A stretch of 6,508 nucleotides of DNA from Deltaproteobacteria bacterium (GTDB lineage: Bacteria > Desulfobacterota_B > Binatia > UBA9968). How positions within the stretch are numbered: the stretch's first letter is position 1; every line of letters starts with the position of its first letter. Made by a program: the position numbers and the translations under genes. The notes under the pieces are model-generated. The model searched no databases, was not told where the DNA came from, and saw only the letters and a program-made list of their open reading frames with translations. Location of the stretch: contig JAPUHZ010000176.1 in the NCBI GenBank assembly GCA_027297485.1, positions 1 to 6,508 of the forward strand. The letters are read 5' to 3'. Of this stretch, positions 1-5,460 are shown piece after piece.

Positions 1-309
1 GCAGGGCGCAAGGAGGAACGGATACTCAGAGGCGGGTATTCCGTTGTTCCCCAAGAGGTAGAGGCGGTGCTCCTCTCTCACCCAGCCATTGCCGAAGCTA
101 GTGTGATCGGGGTTCCCAGCCCTGACCTGGGAGAGGAAATCGCCGCATTCGTCTCCCTCAGGAGCAGAGCAAAGACCACCCTAGAGGAGCTTGATACCCA
201 CTGCAGGGAACGCCTCGCCGCTTTCAAATACCCGCGCCAGTTCACTATCCTAAAGAGTCTCCCCAAGGGACCAACCGGAAAAATCATCAAATCGCGTCTG
301 GGAAAGTAA
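1..309 (+). CDS. Acyl-CoA synthetase / AMP-dependent ligase, C-terminal domain (5' end outside window)
   Basis: The reading frame is open from base 1 to a TAA at 307-309, giving the last 102 residues of an ANL-superfamily (AMP-binding) ligase. The fragment opens with the hinge motif GRKEERILRGG, followed by VPQEVE, then LLSHPAIAEASVIGVP and GEEIAAFV, in the order usual for the small C-terminal AMP-binding_C domain. The terminal PKGPTGKIIK is the A10 motif; Lys94 of the fragment is in the position of the lysine that catalyses adenylation. Family knowledge: such enzymes activate a carboxylic acid with ATP and then load CoA in the cytoplasm. The large N-terminal domain that sets substrate choice is missing, so fatty, aromatic or alicyclic acids cannot be separated. 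No clear intrinsic terminator follows the stop. It is not obviously co-transcribed with the next gene, which starts 412 bases later. Confidence 0.93.
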   Translation, partial: AGRKEERILRGGYSVVPQEVEAVLLSHPAIAEASVIGVPSPDLGEEIAAFVSLRSRAKTTLEELDTHCRERLAAFKYPRQFTILKSLPKGPTGKIIKSRLGK

Positions 310-423
310 ACGCTGTATTACGGGCCTAGGTCAGTGGCTTTCGGGGTTATCTCTGTGGAGTAAATATCTTGAGCGAGCCCTTATCTAGCTACACTTCCAA
401 CGAAATTGACGGCGGGACGGACC

Positions 424-453
424 TTGACAGAACTTAGGTAACTAGCGGATAGT
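424..453 (+). promoter_or_regulatory. Candidate sigma70-type promoter upstream of the hydrolase locus
   Basis: A perfect TTGACA (424-429) is followed after 18 bases by GATAGT (448-453), which matches TATAAT at 4 of 6 positions. Transcription would begin near 460 and leave a leader of about 260 bases before the ATG at 722. The match was found by eye, and a single perfect -35 hexamer can occur by chance, so this is a candidate only. Confidence 0.35.
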
Positions 454-485
454 GTGCCAGATTTTGGGGTCTTTCATACGTAGAG

Positions 486-546
486 CTGGACGCAATGTTT
501 AGTCGTCCAGATAGGCGACATTGAGCTCCCAGGGCATCCATGGGAG
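486..546 (+). promoter_or_regulatory. Two adjacent stem-loops in the long leader of the hydrolase locus
   Basis: The gene-free stretch 310-721 contains two perfect inverted repeats close together. CTGGACG at 486-492 pairs with CGTCCAG at 504-510 (7 bp, 11-base loop). CTCCCA at 526-531 pairs with TGGGAG at 541-546 (6 bp, 9-base loop). Neither is followed by a T-run, so they do not look like terminators. If the promoter at 424-453 is used, both lie in the untranslated leader. No known riboswitch was recognised. The rest of 310-721 shows stops in the plus frames and nothing protein-like. Confidence 0.3.
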
Positions 547-721
547 AACACTGTGGGCAATAACTAGTTGAGCTTTTGCTCTCTTCTACACGTGGTACTG
601 TCCATCGGTCTAGGACGGCACACTTGGTCAGGCGGTACCCGCGGCTCGGGAGACATGGCCTATGATCCACTCCGTACCGGGGCGAGAGCAAAAATAGGGT
701 GACCAATAGGGAGCATTGAAA

Positions 722-1507
722 ATGGCAAAACCTATCGCAGCAATTGATGCAGGAAAGCCCCAGAAGGGTCCAAGAAAGAGTGGGTCGGCATTGTCACATA
801 AGGAATTTTTGCCGCCTAAGAAAGAGATCGATGGAAAGACCATCGGACATGAGCAGTGCCAGGTTATCTCGGAGGAGTTGGTTTTCAACATCAAAGGCCA
901 AAAATTCCACCGGATTGAATTGAGGATCACCGGGACACTCGAAGGATGGGCCATAGAAGAAGGCCCAAGGTCCAAATATTTTACTGACGGTCCGGATTTC
1001 GTCTTCACGCAGTCCGGGGCCACTGGCCAGCGCTTTAAAGGAATAGCCAGATACGAAGTCTCAACAGGCAATGGTATCTCACTCTTCTTTCCTGAAAATC
1101 CCGACCACTGGAACCGCAAACTATTTGTCACCGCCCATGGGGCAACTGCTTACGGGGCTGTGGGCACGCTTTTGCCGCGTGATCCAAAAGCTGATTTCAA
1201 TCCTCTAACAAACGTGAACAGATACGTTGGGCTTATGGTGGACAAGGGTTATGCGGTAGCCCATACCCTGCGATCATCCCAACGGGTAGGGGGAGACGTT
1301 ACTGTTACGCTGGAAGATGGGACGACGTTACCAAACTATAATGTTAGTTCCCATGCAGGCTTAATGTTGGGATTTACAAAAATAGCAGAGAACATTCTGC
1401 AATCGAGACTCGGCCAAAAACCTCAGAAGACTTATTTTTACGGCTTTTCCGCCGGCGGTTTTTTTGGGAAGACTTATTCAATATCACCCTGGATTCAACA
1501 GAGATGA
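722..1507 (+). CDS. Alpha/beta hydrolase, N-terminal part up to the nucleophile elbow (frameshifted)
   Basis: This is the first half of a predicted alpha/beta hydrolase. The ATG at 722 is chosen because AGGGAG (708-713) lies 8 bases upstream; an in-frame TTG at 716 would sit too close to it. There is no signal peptide, and the first 40 residues are basic and polar. The core begins around residue 138 with LFVTAHGATAYGAVG, a likely oxyanion-hole strand and loop. It continues through KGYAVAHTLRSSQRVGG to YGFSAGG, the G-x-S-x-G nucleophile elbow with Ser243. About eight residues later, after a T7 run at 1459-1465, the frame departs from the family pattern and ends at TGA 1505-1507. The matching sequence continues in the frame of 1464-2336. 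Together they resemble the Abhydrolase_10 or tannase-like group, which are esterase-like enzymes with unknown substrate here. Family placement is moderate; the hydrolase fold is fairly sure. Confidence 0.8.
   Translation: MAKPIAAIDAGKPQKGPRKSGSALSHKEFLPPKKEIDGKTIGHEQCQVISEELVFNIKGQKFHRIELRITGTLEGWAIEEGPRSKYFTDGPDFVFTQSGATGQRFKGIARYEVSTGNGISLFFPENPDHWNRKLFVTAHGATAYGAVGTLLPRDPKADFNPLTNVNRYVGLMVDKGYAVAHTLRSSQRVGGDVTVTLEDGTTLPNYNVSSHAGLMLGFTKIAENILQSRLGQKPQKTYFYGFSAGGFFGKTYSISPWIQQR
1459..1465 (+). other. T7 homopolymer where the hydrolase reading frame breaks
   Basis: The run of seven T between GGCGG and GGG is the point where coding passes from the frame of 722-1507 to that of 1464-2336. Deleting one T gives GGT TTT TTG GGA AGA, read as GFLGRLIQYHPGFN, which joins the nucleophile elbow smoothly to the downstream half. 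The change is therefore a +1 insertion in a homopolymer. It may be a true recent mutation, a sequencing or assembly error, or less likely a transcriptional-slippage site. Confidence 0.8.
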
Positions 1508-2336
1508 CGACGGGACGCCCCTCTTTGACGGTTTGCTGTTAGATGATGCTGGCGGTGGAATGTGGCTTCCGATCCTAATGGTAGATGGGAAGGATACTCT
1601 TTTTGTTCGGGAGGAAGATAAGAAAAAGTTTGTTAAGCAGATAGACATCTCACACCAGTTATATTCGGGTGAGACCGGTGATTACCTTCAGAAGAAACGA
1701 GAAAATGCCCTAATCCTCAAGCACAAAGGTTTAGCCCATAAGCACCGAATGTACGAGGTGAGGGGTGTTAGCCACTTTGACGCCGGACAAGTGTCTAGAC
1801 CAGATCTGGTGTTTCAGGCTCTTGATTTGGGCGGCCTAATTGATACCGTCATCGATCTTCTCGACAAATGGGTAGAGAAAGGCAAGGAGCCACCTCCAAC
1901 GAAATCCGACCTGCCGGAACTGGGCAGCCTGAATCGCAACAATAGGAATAAAAACCCTGCCATTGCGCTTCCCGAGATAGCTTGTCCGTTGGGTGTCTAC
2001 TATATATTCCCCGCGGCCCTTGGCAGTGATCGGAGAGCAGGTCAGCAGACGGCCCTTGCCGCCTTCGATGGGGTCAATCTGGAGCCGCTGGATGGGAGAG
2101 GGGAGTTTATCGACATGAATAGTAATGGGGTTCGAGACAAGCGTGAGACCATCACTCAGGCCTGGGTTAGACTCGGGCTATTGAAGCCCGGGGAAGAATT
2201 GACTCGTAGCAAATACAAAGCCTGTGTCACCAATTCAGCTGAAAAGCTGGCTGAAGAAGGTTTGCTCTCGGGAAAGATTCTCGCTTACTACAAAAGGAAA
2301 GCAGCAGCTAGCACAATCGGAGAACCCGACCGTTAA
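1464..2336 (+). CDS. Alpha/beta hydrolase, C-terminal part carrying the catalytic Asp/His (frameshifted continuation)
   Basis: This frame holds the rest of the hydrolase begun at 722. The start at 1464 is only a TTG inside the T-run with no convincing Shine-Dalgarno, so independent translation is unlikely. Numbering below is for the repaired 537-residue protein. RLIQYHPGFNRDDDG and FDGLLLDDAGGG follow the elbow. VDGKD (Asp288 or Asp291) is a candidate acid, and GVSHFDAG supplies the probable catalytic His351. Further on, PAIALPEIACPLGVYYIFP resembles the late conserved segment of Abhydrolase_10 proteins. Near the C-terminus, DMNSNGVRDKRE (2112-2147) has the D-x-N-x-N-G-x-x-D-x-x-E spacing of a calcium-binding loop. 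There are no other stops or gaps, so the locus has not decayed beyond the one frameshift. The gene is followed by repeat-rich DNA, with no clear terminator. Confidence 0.78.
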   Translation: MGRLIQYHPGFNRDDDGTPLFDGLLLDDAGGGMWLPILMVDGKDTLFVREEDKKKFVKQIDISHQLYSGETGDYLQKKRENALILKHKGLAHKHRMYEVRGVSHFDAGQVSRPDLVFQALDLGGLIDTVIDLLDKWVEKGKEPPPTKSDLPELGSLNRNNRNKNPAIALPEIACPLGVYYIFPAALGSDRRAGQQTALAAFDGVNLEPLDGRGEFIDMNSNGVRDKRETITQAWVRLGLLKPGEELTRSKYKACVTNSAEKLAEEGLLSGKILAYYKRKAAASTIGEPDR

Positions 2337-2367
2337 GCTATTCTTCCACAGGTGATTCAAAACCAGG

Positions 2368-2415
2368 TAGTAGTGTAGTAGTGGGGTAGTAGTGGTAGTA
2401 GTGGTTAGTAGTGGG
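2368..2415 (+). repeat. Short tandem repeat, five units of TAGTAGTG plus 0-3 extra G
   Basis: Five units run head to tail: TAGTAGTG (2368-2375), TAGTAGTGGGG (2376-2386), TAGTAGTGG (2387-2395), TAGTAGTGG (2396-2404) and TTAGTAGTGGG (2405-2415). Units differ mainly in how many G follow the core, which fits slippage during replication. The last unit runs into copy A of the 66-bp dispersed repeat. The array is about 30 bases after the stop at 2336, in non-coding DNA. Confidence 0.8.
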
Positions 2416-2473
2416 TCGGACCAAGGCAACTCCCTGATATTAAATTGAAATACCACGAATATGGGCCAAATTT
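2408..2473 (+). repeat. 66-bp dispersed direct repeat, copy A
   Basis: This segment aligns without gaps to 4049-4114 in the same orientation, with 57 of 66 identical bases by hand count. The best conserved stretches are GTAGTGGGTCG, GATATTAAA and TGAAATACCACGAA. It is intergenic, contains no open frame of note, and has a short inverted repeat GGTC-g-GACC near its left end. It may be a member of an intergenic repeat family or a remnant of a mobile unit. I do not recognise the family. Confidence 0.8.
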
Positions 2474-2819
2474 AGTGCTTAGAATGGCAATTTTGATGAC
2501 AAAATTGCAGGTCTAAGGAACGATTGGCAAAATGCCGTAAAGCTATAAATGACTCTGACCCCCAAATCCATCGCCTTGGTTTTGATGTACGTTGTTGCTC
2601 AACTACACGAAGAAATTTTCACACAGGTTAAAAAGCAGATACCATTGCAGCAGGTGAGCCGTGCTCTTAGTCCATGCCTCGGTTCTAAACTCGCAGAGAC
2701 CATTGCGGCGTTTGCCCGAAAATCCGTCAAACAGTGAATCCACCAATTCAGTCGCCATTCGGCCGCCCTATGTGAGAAAGGATTTTGACCTCTTTCCATT
2801 GCCCCATCGTCAGACCATT
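2474..2819. other. Gene-free stretch between convergent hydrolase genes, with one AT-rich hairpin
   Basis: The only clear structure is GCAATTTT (2487-2494) paired with AAAATTGC (2501-2508) around a 6-base loop, a perfect 8-bp stem just beyond repeat copy A. It lacks a GC-rich stem and a T-run, so it is not a typical intrinsic terminator. A 62-codon frame at 2549-2737 has no Shine-Dalgarno and no recognisable motif. Nothing else is supported here, although both flanking genes should end transcription in this stretch. Confidence 0.5.
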
Positions 2820-3929
2820 TCAAATCCTCTCCTCCAGCCAGTCTAGCATGAAGGGGACGTTGTGAGCCCAGTGATCATGGCTGCAGTGGATGGTTCCGCC
2901 GGTCTCGGCGTTGTCGTAGATCTTGAGTGTCTTATCCTTGCTGTCGATTTCTTGAAATAGCTTTTGCGCGCCTTTCACACTCATCAAGCGATCTTCCGCT
3001 CCGTGAGTGATCAAAGTGGGACAGGTAATGTTTTTGGCTGTGCCCTCCATTGTAAACGCCTTGAGCTTCTCCCGTGCCGTGCTGTCGCTGACATCGCCGA
3101 GAAGCCGGCGGACAGTCGGCTGAAGGTGTTCGCAGAAGAGATAAAGGTCTTCCAGGATGCTGTAGCAACCGCTCCAGGCCACGAGAGCTTTCACCCGTGG
3201 ATCGAAGGCAGCGGCTCGTGGGGCGTAGTAACCTGCCATACTGATGCCCATTAGCGCAATGCGGTTGGCGTCAATTTCAGGACGGGAGAGCAAGTAGTCG
3301 ATGCAGGCCTTGACCGGCACTTCGTAGTCGTGTCGGGTGGGGATTCCTTTAACGTATATGGAAGATCCCCGGCCCGGCGTGTCAACCAACAGCAATGCCC
3401 AGCCGCGCTCGAGGACCTGCTTCCCGCCGAAATAGATCTCTTCCGCGTAGGCATCGGCCCCCCCGATTAAAAAGACGGCAGGCCATTTTCCCGCTTCGCG
3501 ATTGACGGGATGGCAGAAGTAACCGTCGTAAGTCTCCTCGCCGTTTTTTACGGAAATAGCTTCTATCGGGGGGAAATGGAGCTTTGCTGCATCCCGAAAG
3601 TTTTTCTGTGCCATGAGGAATCGTTCTCTCTTCTTGGCCTCATCTGCAGTAGTCAGGAAGACATCGGACATGCGGTAGTACTGATTGGCGTGAAAGAAAA
3701 ACTGCATAGCTGTTCCCCGGTGTCCCGCCGCCAGAGCTTCCTTGGCTTCGATTTCCGTGGCGTGAGCCAAATCCAACCATGCACGCTCCCAACCTTGCTT
3801 GTCTCCCGGTTCGATCTTGCGGCACAGCCGCGCAATATCGAAGATGTCACCGCCTCCCTGCTGGGCTTCGGCCACAAGTCTGAGCGTCTGGGACTCGAAC
3901 GGATGCTTTGGATAAAAGAAATCAAGCAT
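2820..3929 (-). CDS. Alpha/beta hydrolase, 2,6-dihydroxypseudooxynicotine hydrolase-like
   Basis: A 369-residue cytoplasmic hydrolase. ATG at 3929 is preferred because GGGAG (3939-3935 on the minus strand) sits 5 bases ahead. An in-frame ATG at 3941 adds four residues but has no ribosome site. Residues 1 to about 120 form the helical N-terminal part, ending in a segment like NFRDAAKLHFPPIE that is typical of this group. The core starts with WPAVFLIGGADAYAEE (oxyanion loop). MGISMAG gives nucleophile Ser230, THGAEDRL gives Asp313, and GGTIHCSHDHW most likely gives His348. The Ser-Asp spacing of 83 equals that of the Arthrobacter nicotine-pathway enzyme (Ser217, Asp300, as I remember it), and the length is close to its roughly 367 residues. 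That enzyme cleaves a C-C bond in a pyridine-ring side chain. Family members elsewhere are also annotated as peptidases or esterases, so the substrate is open. It stands alone in its own transcription unit. Confidence 0.9.
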   Translation of the reverse strand: MLDFFYPKHPFESQTLRLVAEAQQGGGDIFDIARLCRKIEPGDKQGWERAWLDLAHATEIEAKEALAAGHRGTAMQFFFHANQYYRMSDVFLTTADEAKKRERFLMAQKNFRDAAKLHFPPIEAISVKNGEETYDGYFCHPVNREAGKWPAVFLIGGADAYAEEIYFGGKQVLERGWALLLVDTPGRGSSIYVKGIPTRHDYEVPVKACIDYLLSRPEIDANRIALMGISMAGYYAPRAAAFDPRVKALVAWSGCYSILEDLYLFCEHLQPTVRRLLGDVSDSTAREKLKAFTMEGTAKNITCPTLITHGAEDRLMSVKGAQKLFQEIDSKDKTLKIYDNAETGGTIHCSHDHWAHNVPFMLDWLEERI

Positions 3930-3967
3930 AAAATCTCCCATGGAGGATACGGATTTGTTAGAAGGAG

Positions 3968-3997
3968 AGCATATTCACTCCCGCGGGGTCGTGTCAA
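3968..3997 (-). promoter_or_regulatory. Candidate sigma70-type promoter of the 2820-3929 hydrolase gene
   Basis: On the minus strand a perfect TTGACA (3997-3992) is followed after 18 bases by TATGCT (3973-3968), 4 of 6 matches to TATAAT. Transcription would start near 3961, leaving a leader of about 30 bases before the ATG at 3929. The spacer contains the 8-bp palindrome CCCGCGGG (3980-3987), which could bind a regulator. Confidence 0.5.
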
Positions 3998-4048
3998 TTT
4001 GAACTGAAAGGGGGAGAGGGAAATCGGTGGGAACAGTTACTTTGCGTT

Positions 4049-4114
4049 GTAGTGGGTCGAACCAAGACAACGCCGCGATATTAAACTGAAATACCACGAA
4101 AATGAGCCGAATTT
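4049..4114 (+). repeat. 66-bp dispersed direct repeat, copy B
   Basis: This is the second copy of the element at 2408-2473, in the same orientation, ungapped, with 9 mismatches. It lies between the promoter of the hydrolase at 2820-3929 and the 3' end of the amidohydrolase gene. The pair therefore brackets one complete gene and its promoter. The tandem TAGTAGTG array seen beside copy A is absent here; only TTGTAGTGGG remains. Confidence 0.8.
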
Positions 4115-4138
4115 CCGCAACGACGGATAGTTCGGGCT
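4105..4138 (-). terminator. Possible intrinsic terminator of the amidohydrolase gene
   Basis: An imperfect hairpin overlaps the TAG stop at 4139-4137. AGCC-GAA (4105-4111) pairs with TTC-GGGCT (4131-4138) with one bulged G, and inside it TCCG (4114-4117) pairs with CGGA (4124-4127) around a 6-base loop. On the minus strand the stem is followed by CATTTT, a short T-rich tail. The weak tail and the bulge keep confidence low. The right end of repeat copy B forms one arm. Confidence 0.35.
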
Positions 4139-5180
4139 AGGTAGATCCGGTCGGCGGCTGCGCCGCCAGCTCCCGGACAGGCAGCCCATAGAACTCCGCC
4201 GCGTTCTCACATAGGATGCGTTGCTTGTTCTCCTCGGTCAGGTCGTCGCGCCCGCGCAGCTTTTGCACCGAATGCGGCCAGTCGGTATCCCAGTGCGGAT
4301 TGTCCGATGAGTAGAGCAGACAACGATCGCCAACGTGGCCGATCGCATCGGGGATAGTAAGCTCCCCGCATTCGACGCCGAAGTAGCACCGCCCACTCTT
4401 CACATACTCGCTCGGCGGGCGCGGGCACAGCGGCGCCTCCACGTCGCCCCGCTTCTCCCACTCCTCGTCCAACCGATCCATCCAATAAGGTACCCAGCCG
4501 GCCCCGGACTCGAGGAAGCCAACGCGCAGCCGTGGGTAGCGCTCCAGCACGCCGCCGAAGATGAGCTGGGTCATGGCGATCATCTGCTCGAAAGGATGCG
4601 CTACGGCGTGGACTGCCAGGAATTTGTCGAAGCGGTCGGTCCCCGCCGCGTCGCGCGGCTGGCTGTGGATGGCGATCGGTACCTCCAGCCGCTCGGCAGT
4701 GGCATAGAAGGGGTCGAGGGCCCGGTCCGATAGCTTACGCCAGGCGACATAAGTCGGTACCTGCACCGCCACCATGCCCAGGTCGACCAGGCGCTTCAGC
4801 TCTTCGGTAGCGCTCTCAGTCTCCTGGGGCGCCACGATGCCCACGCCTTTGATGCGATCGGGCGCGGCACCACAAAACTCCGCCAGCCAGCTGTTGTACG
4901 CGGTAGCAAGCAAGCGGGCGAGGTCGGGATCCCGGACATTGCCGATGGCGAGCCCTGCTGTGGGAAAGAGCACAGCAATGTCGATGCCCTCGGCATCCAT
5001 GTCAGCCAGCTGCCGAGCTGGGTCGTGGACACGGTGCCCCATGCGCCCCAGGCCCCGGTCCCAGCCGTCCTGTGGAAACAGGTTGCGCGCCGAGCGGTGT
5101 GGTTCCGGCAGCCGGTCACGGTAGACTTCGATACTTTCCGTCAGGTGCCCGTCAGCGTCGATTACAGGATAACCGATCAT
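4137..5180 (-). CDS. Amidohydrolase family 2 protein, ACMSD-like metal-dependent hydrolase/decarboxylase
   Basis: A 347-residue TIM-barrel protein of the Amidohydro_2 family, which includes aminocarboxymuconate-semialdehyde decarboxylase and related ring-cleavage or aromatic-acid decarboxylases. IDADGH (Asp8, Asp10, His12) is the first-strand metal motif. IAIHS (His172) and VAHPFEQM (His195) supply later metal or substrate ligands. YPRLRVGFLESGAGWVPYW and SSDNPHWD (Asp293) are family signatures, and ILCENAAEFYGL is the usual C-terminal helix motif. Length is normal and there is no signal peptide, so it is cytoplasmic. The ATG at 5180 is well supported by AAGGAGGT ending 5 bases upstream. G+C, especially at third positions, is visibly higher than in neighbouring genes, which could mean separate acquisition. 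The exact reaction, decarboxylation or hydrolysis, cannot be read from sequence. A functional link to the hydrolase at 2820-3929 is possible but unproven. Confidence 0.93.
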   Translation of the reverse strand: MIGYPVIDADGHLTESIEVYRDRLPEPHRSARNLFPQDGWDRGLGRMGHRVHDPARQLADMDAEGIDIAVLFPTAGLAIGNVRDPDLARLLATAYNSWLAEFCGAAPDRIKGVGIVAPQETESATEELKRLVDLGMVAVQVPTYVAWRKLSDRALDPFYATAERLEVPIAIHSQPRDAAGTDRFDKFLAVHAVAHPFEQMIAMTQLIFGGVLERYPRLRVGFLESGAGWVPYWMDRLDEEWEKRGDVEAPLCPRPPSEYVKSGRCYFGVECGELTIPDAIGHVGDRCLLYSSDNPHWDTDWPHSVQKLRGRDDLTEENKQRILCENAAEFYGLPVRELAAQPPTGST

Positions 5181-5185
5181 AGCGC

Positions 5186-5193
5186 ACCTCCTT
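5186..5193 (-). promoter_or_regulatory. Strong ribosome binding site of the amidohydrolase gene
   Basis: On the minus strand AAGGAGGT (5193-5186) precedes the ATG at 5180 by 5 bases, a near-perfect anti-16S match. It fixes the start codon and suggests efficient translation. Confidence 0.85.
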
Positions 5194-5214
5194 GCTCGAC
5201 TTTCCTATCCATAC

Positions 5215-5243
5215 CGCATACACCGGCCCGGGCCAGTTGTCTA
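5215..5243 (-). promoter_or_regulatory. Weak promoter candidate for the amidohydrolase gene
   Basis: On the minus strand TAGACA (5243-5238) is followed after 17 bases by TATGCG (5220-5215). The -35 matches 5 of 6 and the -10 only 3 of 6 consensus bases. The spacer contains the 10-bp palindrome GGCCCGGGCC (5225-5234). The placement, about 30 bases before the start codon, is reasonable, but the match is weak. Confidence 0.22.
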
Positions 5244-5272
5244 CAAGCAGGGATACTTTCTCAATTTCTTTC

Positions 5273-5302
5273 TTGACCTGCGAATGGGAAATAGTTTATC
5301 AT
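5273..5302 (+). promoter_or_regulatory. Candidate upstream promoter for the SYLF-domain gene
   Basis: TTGACC (5273-5278) is followed after 18 bases by TATCAT (5297-5302), each 5 of 6 matches to the sigma70 hexamers. Transcription would start near 5309 and give a leader of about 150 bases that includes the palindrome at 5401-5416. It is an alternative or second promoter to the one next to the gene. Confidence 0.4.
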
Positions 5303-5400
5303 CTGCCAGCGCCTTTTTTAGCTGAATTCTTACTGCGTGCGCCCCTCTGTCGCCGCATTTCCTGGCAACAGTGTCTTCCACATGAACCTACCCCGGAATA

Positions 5401-5434
5401 AGGTGGCGCGCCACCTGCAACTCAAGAATATAAT
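5401..5434 (+). promoter_or_regulatory. 16-bp palindromic operator candidate and consensus -10 of the SYLF-domain gene
   Basis: AGGTGGCGCGCCACCT (5401-5416) is a perfect palindrome. TATAAT (5429-5434) is a perfect -10 hexamer that would start transcription near 5441, 20 bases before the ATG at 5461. The -35 position (about 5406-5411) reads GCGCGC, unlike TTGACA, and falls inside the palindrome. That layout fits a promoter controlled by a dimeric regulator. The palindrome is not followed by a T-run, so a terminator role is unlikely. Confidence 0.45.
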
Positions 5435-5460
5435 ATAAAATGTGTGCAAGGAGAAAGTAA

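Noticed and set aside
434..706. A 90-codon minus-strand open frame in the 310-721 gap
   Set aside because: No Shine-Dalgarno, no recognisable motif, and a composition that looks random (many Ser, Arg, Cys, Pro). It is antisense to the leader of the next gene.
1459..1507. Programmed ribosomal frameshifting to join the two hydrolase frames
   Set aside because: There is no known +1 signal such as a slow codon or stop at the shift point, and hydrolases of this kind are not known to use recoding. A homopolymer indel is the simpler reading.
2445..2456. TTGAAATACCAC in the dispersed repeat resembles a short conserved 23S rRNA string
   Set aside because: Only about 12 bases agree from memory and the flanks do not match rRNA. 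A 23S-derived fragment is not supported.
2549..2737. A 62-codon plus-strand open frame starting ATGACTCTGACCCCC
   Set aside because: No ribosome site precedes it, no domain is recognisable, and it lies in repeat-rich intergenic DNA. A real small protein cannot be excluded, but nothing supports it. The CTCTGACCCC string resembles text seen near REP-associated elements, yet it is too short to call one.
3510..4007. A 165-codon plus-strand frame over the 5' part of the minus-strand hydrolase
   Set aside because: It overlaps a gene with a complete catalytic triad and ribosome site on the opposite strand. Its own translation shows no domain.
4335..5124. Long plus-strand frames (132 and 116 codons) antisense to the amidohydrolase
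   Set aside because: They are shadows of a high-GC gene with convincing family motifs on the other strand, and they lack ribosome sites and motifs.
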